DNA from: Desulfobacteraceae bacterium | Lineage (GTDB): Bacteria > Desulfobacterota > Desulfobacteria > Desulfobacterales > UBA5616 | Assembly (NCBI GenBank): GCA_030620375.1 | Contig: JAUXEW010000176.1 | Coordinates: forward strand, 1-6,118 | Length of the DNA: 6,118 bases | Direction of reading: 5' to 3' | Shown: in pieces, positions 1-6,118 of the stretch | How positions within the stretch are numbered: the stretch's first letter is position 1 | Layout of the letters: each line of letters opens with the position of its first letter | Position numbers and translations under genes: made by a program | The notes under the pieces: model-generated | Database searches by the model: none | Told to the model about the DNA's origin: nothing | Seen by the model: the letters and a program-made list of their open reading frames with translations, nothing else

Positions 1-83
1 AAAAGTCCTTCCCCTTATTCATGCGATATGCAATACGGTGATGTTGTTTCTTGCTTTATCACAGATTTATACAGGTGTTGGCG

Positions 84-134
84 TTTACCGAACATATGTA
101 TTGGGGCTTTAGTTCGGTAAATAGGGGACGTCCC
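84..134. repeat. Inverted repeat plus GGGACGTCCC palindrome (REP/MITE-like)
   Basis: TTTACCGAAC at 84-93 is the exact reverse complement of GTTCGGTAAA at 112-121, giving a perfect 10-bp stem around an 18-nt loop. Directly next to it, 125-134 is the self-complementary GGGACGTCCC. No run of T follows the stem on either strand, so it does not look like an intrinsic terminator. Compact palindromes with a GGGGACGTCCC core are, from memory, common near IS200-like REP-associated transposases in environmental Proteobacteria, but no transposase is present in the window. The structure is seen directly; the mobile or REP-like reading is inference. The rest of 1-158 shows no gene I can support. Confidence 0.5.
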
Positions 135-158
135 GCTGGCACTCATCCTCGTTTCTTT

Positions 159-441
159 TTAATCGATTACTGCTGAAACGACCAGGTCGGACATACGCTG
201 ATGACGCAGGATGCTGGCCCCTTCTTCCAGCAGGCCGGCGGTTAAGAGAGCAAAAACCAGTTCCCGTTCCGGATCCACCCAAAACATGGTCGATCCTGCC
301 CCCAGTCCGCCGAATGTTCCCGGTGAAGTTGTCTGGCCAAAAGGCATCGGGAAAATTCCTTCACCGCGCAAGCGGTTTAAAGAATTCTTCTGCCAGGATC
401 TCGCGGAAGGGGCGTGTTCCCCCACCCACATGGGAAGGAGC
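159..441 (-). pseudogene. C-terminal remnant of a beta-lactamase-like serine hydrolase
   Basis: The last roughly 70 codons, ending in TAA at 159-161, read as the C-terminus of a class C beta-lactamase/esterase-like serine hydrolase (COG1680 type). Key stretches are RGEGIFPMPFG, GTFGGLGAGSTMFWVDPER and RHQRMSDLVVSAV, which match the end of the family: the glycine-rich active-site strand and the WVDPE motif. Full members are about 380-430 residues, and the SxxK and YxN catalytic motifs are absent here, so it cannot be a working enzyme. Family-like sequence upstream (GGGTRPFREILAEE) lies in another frame, 361-441, which runs into a TGA at 361-363, so at least one frameshift is likely. An in-frame TAA at 456-458 closes the other frame. 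The fragment begins only about 50 bp after the catalase stop. It looks like a relic cut off by insertion or recombination of the upstream genes. The C-terminal assignment is fairly sure; the frameshift interpretation is less so. Confidence 0.65.
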
Positions 442-488
442 ATGATTGATCCATATTAGGTCGGCAGAGAACGGAGCTAAGCCGCCTC

Positions 489-2009
489 TTAGTAACTTCC
501 GTCTTTGGTCGCCTCAGCCCGTTCTTCATTTGACATTTCAGCCAGACGCTCAACTTCCTTGATATCAAGGCCCAATCCATCGGCTACACGTTTCCCATAG
601 TCGGGATCAGCTTTGTAGAATATTGCCGTCTGGCGGTACTGAATGCGATTTATGGCGCCACCAAGGTGATCGACTATATTGCCGATTAGGTTGTCTCGAC
701 CTTGGACAGTCATGACATCGCGGTAAAGGTTTCCTGACTGGACAAAGTCGTCGTTGGGATGGGAAAAAGAATAGCGAGCTGCGTCACCGGATACATCGAA
801 AGGTGGTTCTCCAGCTGTTGGATCAGGCACCGGCCCGCCAAAGCTGTTCGGCCAGTAATTGGGTTCACCTCCAGAATTGTCGTCCAGACGCATGAAACCA
901 TCACGTTGGTAGCTCATCTCAGGAGCGGCCTTAGGCGCATTTACCGGCAGCAGGTGATAGTTGAGTCCCAGTCGATGAATATGGGTGTCGTGATAGGAAA
1001 AGAGTCTGGCCTGGAGCATCTTATCCGGGGAAGCTGCAATACCGGGTACCAGATTGCCGGGGCTAAAGGCAGACTGCTCAACCTCGGCGAAGTAGTTTTT
1101 GGGATTGCGGTTGAGTACCAGGCGGGCCACCTTGATGGGCGGAACCTCATCATGAGGCCATACTTTCGTGATGTCAAAGATATCCCAGGGAAAGTTTTTG
1201 GCCTGCTCAGGGGTCAAGATCTGCATCTCAAGAGTCCAGGAAGGATAATCACCCCGCTCTATGGCCTCATACAAATCACGGGTGGCATGATTAGGGTTTT
1301 CGCCGGCGATCCGAGTCGCCGCTTCCCGGGTAAGATTCTTAATCCCTTGATCCGTCTTAAAATGATACTGCACCCAGAAGTACTCATCTTTGTCGTTGTA
1401 CCATTTGAACGTGTGGCTGCTATAGCCGTTCATATGTCGGAAGGTAGCTGGTGTACCACGATCAGAGAAGAGAATGGTGACCTGATGGATTGACTCTGGG
1501 GTTAGGGAGAGAAAGTCCCAGAACATGTTGGCATCCGGGAGGTTAGTGGCCGGATGTCGTTTCTGCGTGTGAATGAAATCCGGGAACTTGAGCGGATCGC
1601 GGATAAAAAAGACCGGGGTATTGTTTCCGGTCATGTCGTAGTTCCCTTCCTCAGTGTAGAACTTGACGGCAAAGCCCCGTGGGTCTCGGGCAGAATCAGG
1701 CGAACCTTTTTCTCCACCTACGGTAGAGAACCTCACAAAGACCTCGGTGCGTTTGCCCACCTCGGAGAGAAACTTTGCCTTTGTGTATTTGGTCACATCA
1801 GCAGTCACCTCAAAGTAGCCGTAGGCTCCGGCTCCCTTGGCGTGGACCACACGCTCCGGGATACGTTCGCGGTCGAAGTGGGCCAGTTTTTCCAGCAGGT
1901 GAACGTCCTGCATCAGTACCGGCCCGCGCTCACCCGCTGTCAGGCTATTTTGATCTTCAGCCAAAGGGATTCCAAACGCCGTTGTTAAAATCTTTTTATT
2001 CTTCGCCAT
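489..2009 (-). CDS. katA: Haem catalase, small-subunit monofunctional type
   Basis: This 506-residue protein converts hydrogen peroxide to water and oxygen in the cytoplasm. The catalase fold is complete. The distal-side motif FDRERIPERVVHAKGAGAYG carries the catalytic His56. TGNNTPVFFIRDP carries the distal Asn129. RLFSYHDTHIHRLG carries the proximal haem ligand Tyr339 and its Arg335. The length fits small-subunit (clade 3-like) catalases, and there is no C-terminal flavodoxin-like domain as in large-subunit enzymes. There is no signal peptide. The ATG at 2009 is supported by an AAGGAGGT box five bases upstream. The gene follows the acylase on the same strand with a 59-bp gap, so it could be read through from it or from the weak promoter candidate at 2054-2081. 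I see no clear PerR or OxyR site. The family assignment is certain. The symbol katA is used in the general sense for this type, and the subclade is inferred by eye. Confidence 0.97.
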   Translation of the reverse strand: MAKNKKILTTAFGIPLAEDQNSLTAGERGPVLMQDVHLLEKLAHFDRERIPERVVHAKGAGAYGYFEVTADVTKYTKAKFLSEVGKRTEVFVRFSTVGGEKGSPDSARDPRGFAVKFYTEEGNYDMTGNNTPVFFIRDPLKFPDFIHTQKRHPATNLPDANMFWDFLSLTPESIHQVTILFSDRGTPATFRHMNGYSSHTFKWYNDKDEYFWVQYHFKTDQGIKNLTREAATRIAGENPNHATRDLYEAIERGDYPSWTLEMQILTPEQAKNFPWDIFDITKVWPHDEVPPIKVARLVLNRNPKNYFAEVEQSAFSPGNLVPGIAASPDKMLQARLFSYHDTHIHRLGLNYHLLPVNAPKAAPEMSYQRDGFMRLDDNSGGEPNYWPNSFGGPVPDPTAGEPPFDVSGDAARYSFSHPNDDFVQSGNLYRDVMTVQGRDNLIGNIVDHLGGAINRIQYRQTAIFYKADPDYGKRVADGLGLDIKEVERLAEMSNEERAEATKDGSY

Positions 2010-2014
2010 TTTAT

Positions 2015-2022
2015 ACCTCCTT
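2015..2022 (-). promoter_or_regulatory. Ribosome binding site of the catalase
   Basis: The minus strand reads AAGGAGGT, a near-perfect anti-16S match, five bases before the ATG at 2009. It fixes the catalase start and predicts strong translation. Confidence 0.85.
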
Positions 2023-2046
2023 TTAATTTGCTCCTACTGTGAAAGT

Positions 2047-2064
2047 TGAAGGATTTATGTCATG
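2047..2064. repeat. Catalase-leader copy of an 18-bp repeat
   Basis: TGAAGGATTTATGTCATG here matches TGAAGGATCATTGTCATG at 5855-5872 at 15 of 18 positions. Both lie just upstream of a ribosome binding site (catalase and transporter respectively) and just downstream of real or apparent acylase C-terminal sequence. It may be part of a larger duplicated segment or a shared leader or regulatory element. Confidence 0.5.
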
Positions 2065-2081
2065 TCTGTTAAGGGTGTAAA
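2054..2081 (-). promoter_or_regulatory. Possible sigma70-like promoter of the catalase
   Basis: On the minus strand, TTTACA (2076-2081) and CATAAA (2054-2059) are separated by 16 bases. That is five of six matches at -35 and four of six at -10. Transcription would begin near 2047 and give a short leader of about 38 nt with the strong ribosome binding site. The -35 box overlaps the last codons of the acylase gene. The -10 box is weak, and such matches arise by chance in AT-rich spacers. Confidence 0.3.
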
Positions 2082-4423
2082 ATAAGTTCGTGTTTTGCGT
2101 GTAAATTAATTGCCTCGTCACTGAACCACCAGTAAACGATCGTACCCTTGTACCATGGTTGAATCATACTCTTAAAGTGCTCTTGAAAGTGGCGATCCGT
2201 TATACCGCCGGAAATGACGGCCAGAATCTTTTCCGAATCCGCAAGATCGGCAACCAATCTTGCAGAATCAAAATAATTGACTTTATATGGCTTGCTAAAA
2301 TTGTAATTGGCTCGAAACAACGTTGCATCCGATCCGTGCATCGGAAATTCACCGGCACCGAGCCAATCTCGCCCGAAACCATTTTGCCGAAACGGGCTGA
2401 CAAATAACACTTTGTGCGCATCGCCCCATCGCCATTTTGCAGCGTCTGCACCAAAGGTTTGCTCCAATTCCTTTTTAGCGTCCCGGGAAGCTAACACGAT
2501 CATATCCTCAAGCCCTTCGACAGTGTCTGTACTTTTATCATCGAACCAGTTGCTTTTGCCTTGGTTTACCATGGCATCGAAGCGTTCTTGCCAATAATAG
2601 CGGGCATCCAGAAAACGGGTGGTCAAGTCCTTCCCCAGTTCGTCTTCAAATACGTGCCGGGTTAAGTGTCGGTATATAGACTGGTAAACCAGAGGGGCTG
2701 AAGTTTCTGCCTGATCTAAAAAGTCCCAGCCTGAAAGGGTGCGGTAGAAATCTTCAAATTCGCGCCGATTTTTTAAAGCAGTCAAAATATGAGGAACTAA
2801 ACGCTTGGCCTGAAGATTGCGCGTATCACGCATATACTGCCAATGATCTTCGACAGAGGTCTTTTCGGAATTGTTCAGTAATTCGATAATGCGGCGGTAT
2901 CGGTAAGAAGGTGCAAAATGGGAGGAATAGTAATAGGGATATTTAATCGGACGGGTATCGTGATTCGCTGTCCCGATCCATTTTTTCTTTGGATTAAATT
3001 TTGCCGGCATTTCATTTTTGGGAATCCACCCGATCCAGTCGTTTTTGTTTGACGCCGGCTTGGGATAGCTGCCGTTTCCGCCGGCACGTCTGGGAATTTT
3101 TCCTGAAGCCCGGAATCCGATATTTCCTTCTATGTCTGCAAAGACATAATTGAGCATCCAAAGGTCGATATGCTGAACCGCCTCGTCAACTTCTTGGACG
3201 TTTTGGGCCAGCAGAAGCTTGTCAATCCCAAGTTGCGGTCCCCAGGTCGATTCATCAGCCTCAATCCAGCGCAGGCTAAGGACTTTGTTGCCTGCCGGCC
3301 CCAAGCCATGGTCGGTGATTACCGGCCCTCTTTCCGTATACCGGAGATTTACTGTCTTTTTTCGAATTTTACCTTGCGCATTCGGATCCCGAACCAGGAT
3401 CGTCTTTTTGCGGATTTTAAACGGCTCCCAGGTATCACCGTTTTGATAAAGGTTTGGATTTTCAGGATCAGTCGTCTCTATATAAACGTCTTGAACATCA
3501 CCGTAAGCATTTGTGATGCCGAAGGCGACCCAATCCGTACGGCCGATCATGATACCCGGCAATCCGGAAAGGGTAAATCCGATGGCCCGTACCTCAGGAC
3601 AGAACAGACCGACCGGATGCCAGACGCCGGGGAGCATGCTTGCATTTACGTGAGGATCACTGGCGAGAATAGCCCCTCCACTGCTGGATTTTTGAGGAGC
3701 GACAACCCAGTTATTACTCCCGAGGTTCAAGCCGGATAACGTATGTGAAGATATCAACAAGTCAGAAAATTTGAGACCGATACGCTCATGCATGGTATTA
3801 TCGGCATTGACGTTTAAAGGGAAAAGCTCAGACGCTTTTTCAAACCCCAATGTGTCAATCAGTTGCTGAGAGAGCAACTCGTCAAACATGTTGGTGGAGT
3901 TGCTGAGACTAACGAAATGGACAAATGAAATCACATCCGCAAGGGACCAGGGCGTTTTTATATCACCGGAAAACTTTACTTCTACGGAATGTTCGTCCGT
4001 GCATTCTTTTATATAGGTGTTGATCCCTTCAACAAAAGGCTCTATAAATGCTTTTGTTTCAGGTGAAAGGCGTTTTGCATGACGGTTTGCATTGTCCTTC
4101 AATTCAAGTAAGTGCATCATAATATCAGATGAAAGCCCCTTTTCACCAATGGTTTCCGATAATCGACTATTGATAATCCTGCGATAGAATAATATTTGAA
4201 AAAGGCGGTCTTGTGCGGTAATGAATCCTTGGGCACGTAAAAGATCCGGCATGTTTTGGGCAAAGATATACGGAATGCCGTTTTCATCTCGAACAACGCG
4301 TACCGATGCGGTTAATCCTTTAAACTTCAATTCGCCGTCTTGCTGAAAATCATTTAACGATAATAAATACCAAACGGCTCCGATTATCAATACAAGCAAA
4401 ATTAAAACAATACCTTTGCGCAT
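2069..4423 (-). CDS. Penicillin acylase family (S45) Ntn-hydrolase, membrane-anchored
   Basis: This 784-residue precursor belongs to the S45 amidases, which include penicillin G acylase, cephalosporin acylases and acyl-homoserine-lactone acylases such as PvdQ. Members cut themselves into alpha and beta chains and hydrolyse side-chain amides in the periplasm. Residues 4-22 (GIVLILLVLIIGAVWYLL core) form a hydrophobic signal or anchor with no lipobox. The alpha region includes DENGIPYIFAQN and QGFITAQDRLFQ. The self-cleavage site and nucleophile lie in LGSNNWVVAP: Ser236 becomes beta-Ser1. His258 in ASDPHVN is beta-23, as in cephalosporin and AHL acylases (penicillin G acylase has Gln there). 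Asn487 in GTANHDTRP fits the oxyanion-hole Asn. GYWWF-like YWWF (764-767) lies near the C-terminus. The ATG at 4423 is preferred over the ATG at 4483 because it has an AAGGGGGT box and starts right at the signal segment. It sits between the transporter and the catalase on the same strand. The substrate is unknown. Confidence 0.93.
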   Translation of the reverse strand: MRKGIVLILLVLIIGAVWYLLSLNDFQQDGELKFKGLTASVRVVRDENGIPYIFAQNMPDLLRAQGFITAQDRLFQILFYRRIINSRLSETIGEKGLSSDIMMHLLELKDNANRHAKRLSPETKAFIEPFVEGINTYIKECTDEHSVEVKFSGDIKTPWSLADVISFVHFVSLSNSTNMFDELLSQQLIDTLGFEKASELFPLNVNADNTMHERIGLKFSDLLISSHTLSGLNLGSNNWVVAPQKSSSGGAILASDPHVNASMLPGVWHPVGLFCPEVRAIGFTLSGLPGIMIGRTDWVAFGITNAYGDVQDVYIETTDPENPNLYQNGDTWEPFKIRKKTILVRDPNAQGKIRKKTVNLRYTERGPVITDHGLGPAGNKVLSLRWIEADESTWGPQLGIDKLLLAQNVQEVDEAVQHIDLWMLNYVFADIEGNIGFRASGKIPRRAGGNGSYPKPASNKNDWIGWIPKNEMPAKFNPKKKWIGTANHDTRPIKYPYYYSSHFAPSYRYRRIIELLNNSEKTSVEDHWQYMRDTRNLQAKRLVPHILTALKNRREFEDFYRTLSGWDFLDQAETSAPLVYQSIYRHLTRHVFEDELGKDLTTRFLDARYYWQERFDAMVNQGKSNWFDDKSTDTVEGLEDMIVLASRDAKKELEQTFGADAAKWRWGDAHKVLFVSPFRQNGFGRDWLGAGEFPMHGSDATLFRANYNFSKPYKVNYFDSARLVADLADSEKILAVISGGITDRHFQEHFKSMIQPWYKGTIVYWWFSDEAINLHAKHELILHP

Positions 4424-4427
4424 TTTT

Positions 4428-4435
4428 ACCCCCTT
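4428..4435 (-). promoter_or_regulatory. Ribosome binding site deciding the acylase start
   Basis: The minus strand reads AAGGGGGT four bases before the ATG at 4423. An upstream in-frame ATG at 4483 would add 20 charged residues ahead of the signal segment and would put this box inside the coding region. The box therefore supports the shorter protein. Confidence 0.65.
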
Positions 4436-4544
4436 TTTTGGCTTAACCGAGGTGGTTTCGTGTAGAAGAAGAAACCTTGGCAAATACGACTGTTAACAAG
4501 GTATAGTCTAAAACGAGCCTTAATTTCTCTAATTGGCCACGCTA

Positions 4545-5834
4545 TCAGATGGTTGCCTTTTTCGAAACCGGTTTTATCAGGGCCACCAGGATGATGGACA
4601 AAACAAAAGTAACGATTCCAAATATAAAGGCCCAGAAATAGGATCCGGTTTTATCGAAAATCCATCCAAAAAGGATGGGGCCCAATCCGTTTATGACCCC
4701 TCCGCTGAAGGTCAGTATTCCCATAAGGGTGGCGATGGAAAATCGACCGAAGATATCCCCGAGAAAGGGGACCCAGAGGGGCATTACCGCGCCATAGGCA
4801 AGGCCGTTGGCAACGGCGAATATGACGAAACCGGTCAGTGAATCAACTTGCATGGCGTAGATAAAGACCAGAATCTGGAAAATATAAGACGCATAAATAA
4901 TGGGTTTCCTGCCCACCCGGTCGGATAGAGGGCCGGTGACCAGTCGGGACACCGTGGCGCAGAGCGCCATGATCATCATGGCGGTTCCGATGAATCCGCC
5001 CACCTTTTCCGGCGCCATGCCGGCCAATTTTGCGATATCAAAGCCCCAGGCCCCTATGTGGGCGATAATACCCATCAGGGCGATGGCGCCCAGGGGATAA
5101 ACCATGAGAAACAGCCGGAAAGACCGGGTGCCAAGGGCTTCTTTCACCGTCCACCGTTCTTCTTCCGCAGGAATCGACGGGGCATAACCCATGGTGCCAT
5201 TGGGCTTTTGCGAAGGGTCGCGGTCATCACCATCGGGGCGCAACCCCATGGACTCGGGATTTTTTCTTACAAGGAGAATGGCCGCCAGTGTAGCCAGTGT
5301 TCCCACCACAACGCCGATGATAATATAGCTGGTCCGCCATCCGAATTTTTCAATGAGAAAGGGGGATATGGGCGAGATAAGGGCAAACCCCAACCCCGAA
5401 CCTGCCATGACGATGGCTACCGCAAGGCCGGCTTTCTTCACAAACCATTGCCTGGCGGTTGCCGTATTGGGCACGATATAGGTTGCCGTCACCCCCACGG
5501 CCGCTATGACACTGTAAAAAAGATAAAATTGCCAGACCGTATTTATCCGGGACAACAGTGACAATCCCAGCATCAAAAAAATTCCCCCCGCCGCCATGAT
5601 CCAGCGTGAACCGTATTTATCGGTCAACCGGCCGACGAAGATTGCGCCCACGGCATAAACGATCATGTGAAGGGTCAGGGCGGCACCGATGGCCGTCCTG
5701 GTCCATCCCAGGTCATTGAGCATGTAGGGCATAAAAATACTAAAGGTGTATCGCGTCACCGCAGCCGAAAGCGCAATAAGGGCACAGGCCATCACAACCC
5801 ACCATCCATAGAACATCATTTTTTTGCTATTCAA
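4545..5834 (-). CDS. Major facilitator superfamily transporter, OFA/monocarboxylate-like
   Basis: This 429-residue inner-membrane protein has about 12 hydrophobic segments in two halves, joined by a charged cytoplasmic loop at about 190-232 (RKNPESMGLRPDGDDRD region). The N-terminus MFYGWWVVMACAL is typical of oxalate/formate-antiporter and monocarboxylate-type members. The MFS motif A appears after TM2 as GRLTDKYGSR (68-77) and is repeated in the second half as GPLSDRVGRK (301-310). It probably moves a small organic anion or similar solute by proton coupling or exchange; the substrate cannot be read from sequence. The start is a TTG at 5832-5834, chosen because AAGGAG lies eight bases upstream. 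The first ATG codons (5817-5819 and 5814-5816) lie too far from that box, and starting there would only trim five or six residues. The gene is the first of the minus-strand series, with a good promoter candidate at 5977-6006. About 120 bp separates it from the acylase. Confidence 0.9.
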   Translation of the reverse strand: MNSKKMMFYGWWVVMACALIALSAAVTRYTFSIFMPYMLNDLGWTRTAIGAALTLHMIVYAVGAIFVGRLTDKYGSRWIMAAGGIFLMLGLSLLSRINTVWQFYLFYSVIAAVGVTATYIVPNTATARQWFVKKAGLAVAIVMAGSGLGFALISPISPFLIEKFGWRTSYIIIGVVVGTLATLAAILLVRKNPESMGLRPDGDDRDPSQKPNGTMGYAPSIPAEEERWTVKEALGTRSFRLFLMVYPLGAIALMGIIAHIGAWGFDIAKLAGMAPEKVGGFIGTAMMIMALCATVSRLVTGPLSDRVGRKPIIYASYIFQILVFIYAMQVDSLTGFVIFAVANGLAYGAVMPLWVPFLGDIFGRFSIATLMGILTFSGGVINGLGPILFGWIFDKTGSYFWAFIFGIVTFVLSIILVALIKPVSKKATI

Positions 5835-5842
5835 AATGTTGT

Positions 5843-5848
5843 CTCCTT
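5843..5848 (-). promoter_or_regulatory. Ribosome binding site supporting a TTG start
   Basis: The minus strand reads AAGGAG, with eight bases before the TTG at 5834 and about 23 before the nearest ATG. The spacing favours initiation at TTG. Confidence 0.7.
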
Positions 5849-5854
5849 TTTATA

Positions 5855-5872
5855 TGAAGGATCATTGTCATG
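5855..5872. repeat. Transporter-leader copy of the 18-bp repeat
   Basis: This is the partner of the block at 2047-2064, with 15 of 18 positions identical. It lies 21 bases upstream of the TTG start of the transporter. Together with the identical 14-mer at 5933-5946 and 2122-2135 it defines two collinear matching blocks. Confidence 0.5.
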
Positions 5873-5981
5873 ACAGACGAAATCTTTGCATAACGTGATG
5901 ACTTTTGTTCAAAAAGATAAATATAATCGGTGTGAACCACCAGTAACCGCAACAGCCTCGGTCTTTTCCAATTTGTATTAT
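5868..5981 (-). pseudogene. Possible decayed C-terminal tail of a second acylase gene
   Basis: A minus-strand reading frame ending in TGA at 5868-5870 contains IIQIGKDRGCCGYWWF followed by about 20 further residues. The intact acylase near its C-terminus reads MIQPWYKGTIVYWWF followed by 17 residues. IQ, K, G and YWWF align with one gap. The DNA TGAACCACCAGTAA is identical at 5933-5946 and 2122-2135 (16 of 17 when extended by three bases). A second block, TGAAGGAT..., is shared downstream of both stops at 15 of 18 positions. The blocks are 78 and 75 bp apart, a difference of one codon. The frame has no start codon and is closed upstream by a stop, so it is not a gene now. Homology is inferred from short matches by eye and could still be chance. 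Confidence 0.4.
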
Positions 5982-6006
5982 ATTTTAGAAACAATAGAAA
6001 AATCAA
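5977..6006 (-). promoter_or_regulatory. Sigma70-like promoter ahead of the transporter
   Basis: On the minus strand TTGATT (6001-6006) and a perfect TATAAT (5977-5982) are separated by 18 bases. Transcription would start near 5970 and leave a leader of about 135 nt before the TTG start. This is the best promoter match in the window and could drive the transporter, the acylase and perhaps the catalase. The leader contains the acylase-like remnant; I see no recognisable riboswitch in it. Confidence 0.6.
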
Positions 6007-6092
6007 TACGGATTTATTTAAACATAAAAAATCTGGTCCTCTGGGCCAAGTCAGAGTCAGTTGGCTATACCGTGAAAAGGGTCGACAAGAAT

Positions 6093-6117
6093 ACAGAATT
6101 CAGGAGACAGAATTCAG
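6093..6117. repeat. Tandem direct repeat with CAGAATTCAG core
   Basis: ACAGAATTCAG occurs at 6093-6103 and again at 6107-6117, a period of 14 bases, and the array runs off the window edge. The core CTGAATTC is close to palindromic. The shorter repeat AGTCAGAGTCAG lies nearby at 6049-6060. Intergenic CAGAATTCAGGAG arrays are, from memory, frequent in some delta-proteobacterial and environmental genomes. No function is known to me. Confidence 0.55.
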
Positions 6118-6118
6118 A

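Noticed and set aside
15..95. 26-codon minus-strand ORF starting at the ATG at 95
   Set aside because: It starts inside the inverted repeat region, has no ribosome binding site and no recognisable product.
759..1493. Plus-strand open frame of 244 codons opposite the catalase
   Set aside because: It lies wholly antisense to a complete, clearly conserved catalase, has no family resemblance and no good ribosome binding site, and is a codon-bias shadow.
4454..4476. GGTTTC/GAAACC hairpin between transporter and acylase
   Set aside because: A 6-bp stem with an 11-base loop and no T-run on the minus strand is too weak to call a terminator.
4424..4483. Longer acylase start at 4483
   Set aside because: The extra 20 residues are polar and precede the signal segment, no convincing ribosome binding site precedes 4483, and the internal ATG at 4423 has one.
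4517..4537. GCC..AATT/AATT..GGC imperfect hairpin just after the transporter stop, followed by TCGTTTT on the minus strand
   Set aside because: The stem is short, AT-rich and bulged with only four T residues. It could be a weak terminator but cannot be supported.
5058..5561. Plus-strand open frame of 167 codons opposite the transporter
   Set aside because: It is antisense to well-recognised MFS coding sequence, with a low-complexity composition rich in Gly, Arg and His that is typical of a shadow frame.

Overview
The window looks like chromosomal DNA from a Gram-negative bacterium. The supporting signs are a membrane-anchored S45 acylase that should act in the periplasm, strong AGGAGG-type ribosome binding sites and sigma70-like promoter elements. 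My best guess is a Desulfobacterota (delta-proteobacterial) or similar environmental anaerobe. That rests on impression: the gene mix, the GGGACGTCCC palindromic element at the left edge and the CAGAATTCAG direct repeats at the right edge. Nothing here is taxonomically decisive.

All recognisable genes lie on the minus strand, so they read from right to left. A sigma70-like promoter (5977-6006) precedes a 12-TM major facilitator transporter (4545-5834, TTG start). After about 120 bp comes a membrane-anchored Ntn-hydrolase of the penicillin/cephalosporin/acyl-homoserine-lactone acylase family (2069-4423). After 59 bp comes a complete clade-3-like haem catalase (489-2009). Beyond it is a decayed C-terminal piece of a serine beta-lactamase-like hydrolase (159-441). 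The left edge (1-158) holds an inverted repeat and a short palindrome of mobile or REP-like appearance. The right edge holds a short tandem direct repeat.

The genes could be read as one transporter-acylase-catalase unit. A weak promoter candidate just before the catalase suggests it may also be transcribed alone. The acylase probably cleaves an amide bond in the periplasm, and the transporter may move a substrate or product, but neither substrate can be read from the sequence. The catalase gives protection from peroxide and has no obvious metabolic link to the other two.

The most unusual observation is that the DNA upstream of the transporter (5855-5981) resembles the 3' end of the acylase gene plus the leader that follows it (2047-2138 and a little beyond). 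Two conserved blocks are spaced 75 and 78 bp apart, and a codon-level match to the acylase C-terminus (IQ..K.G...YWWF) is visible. This looks like the tail of a lost second acylase gene left by duplication or recombination. I see no clear evidence of a wholly new system; the genes belong to known families.
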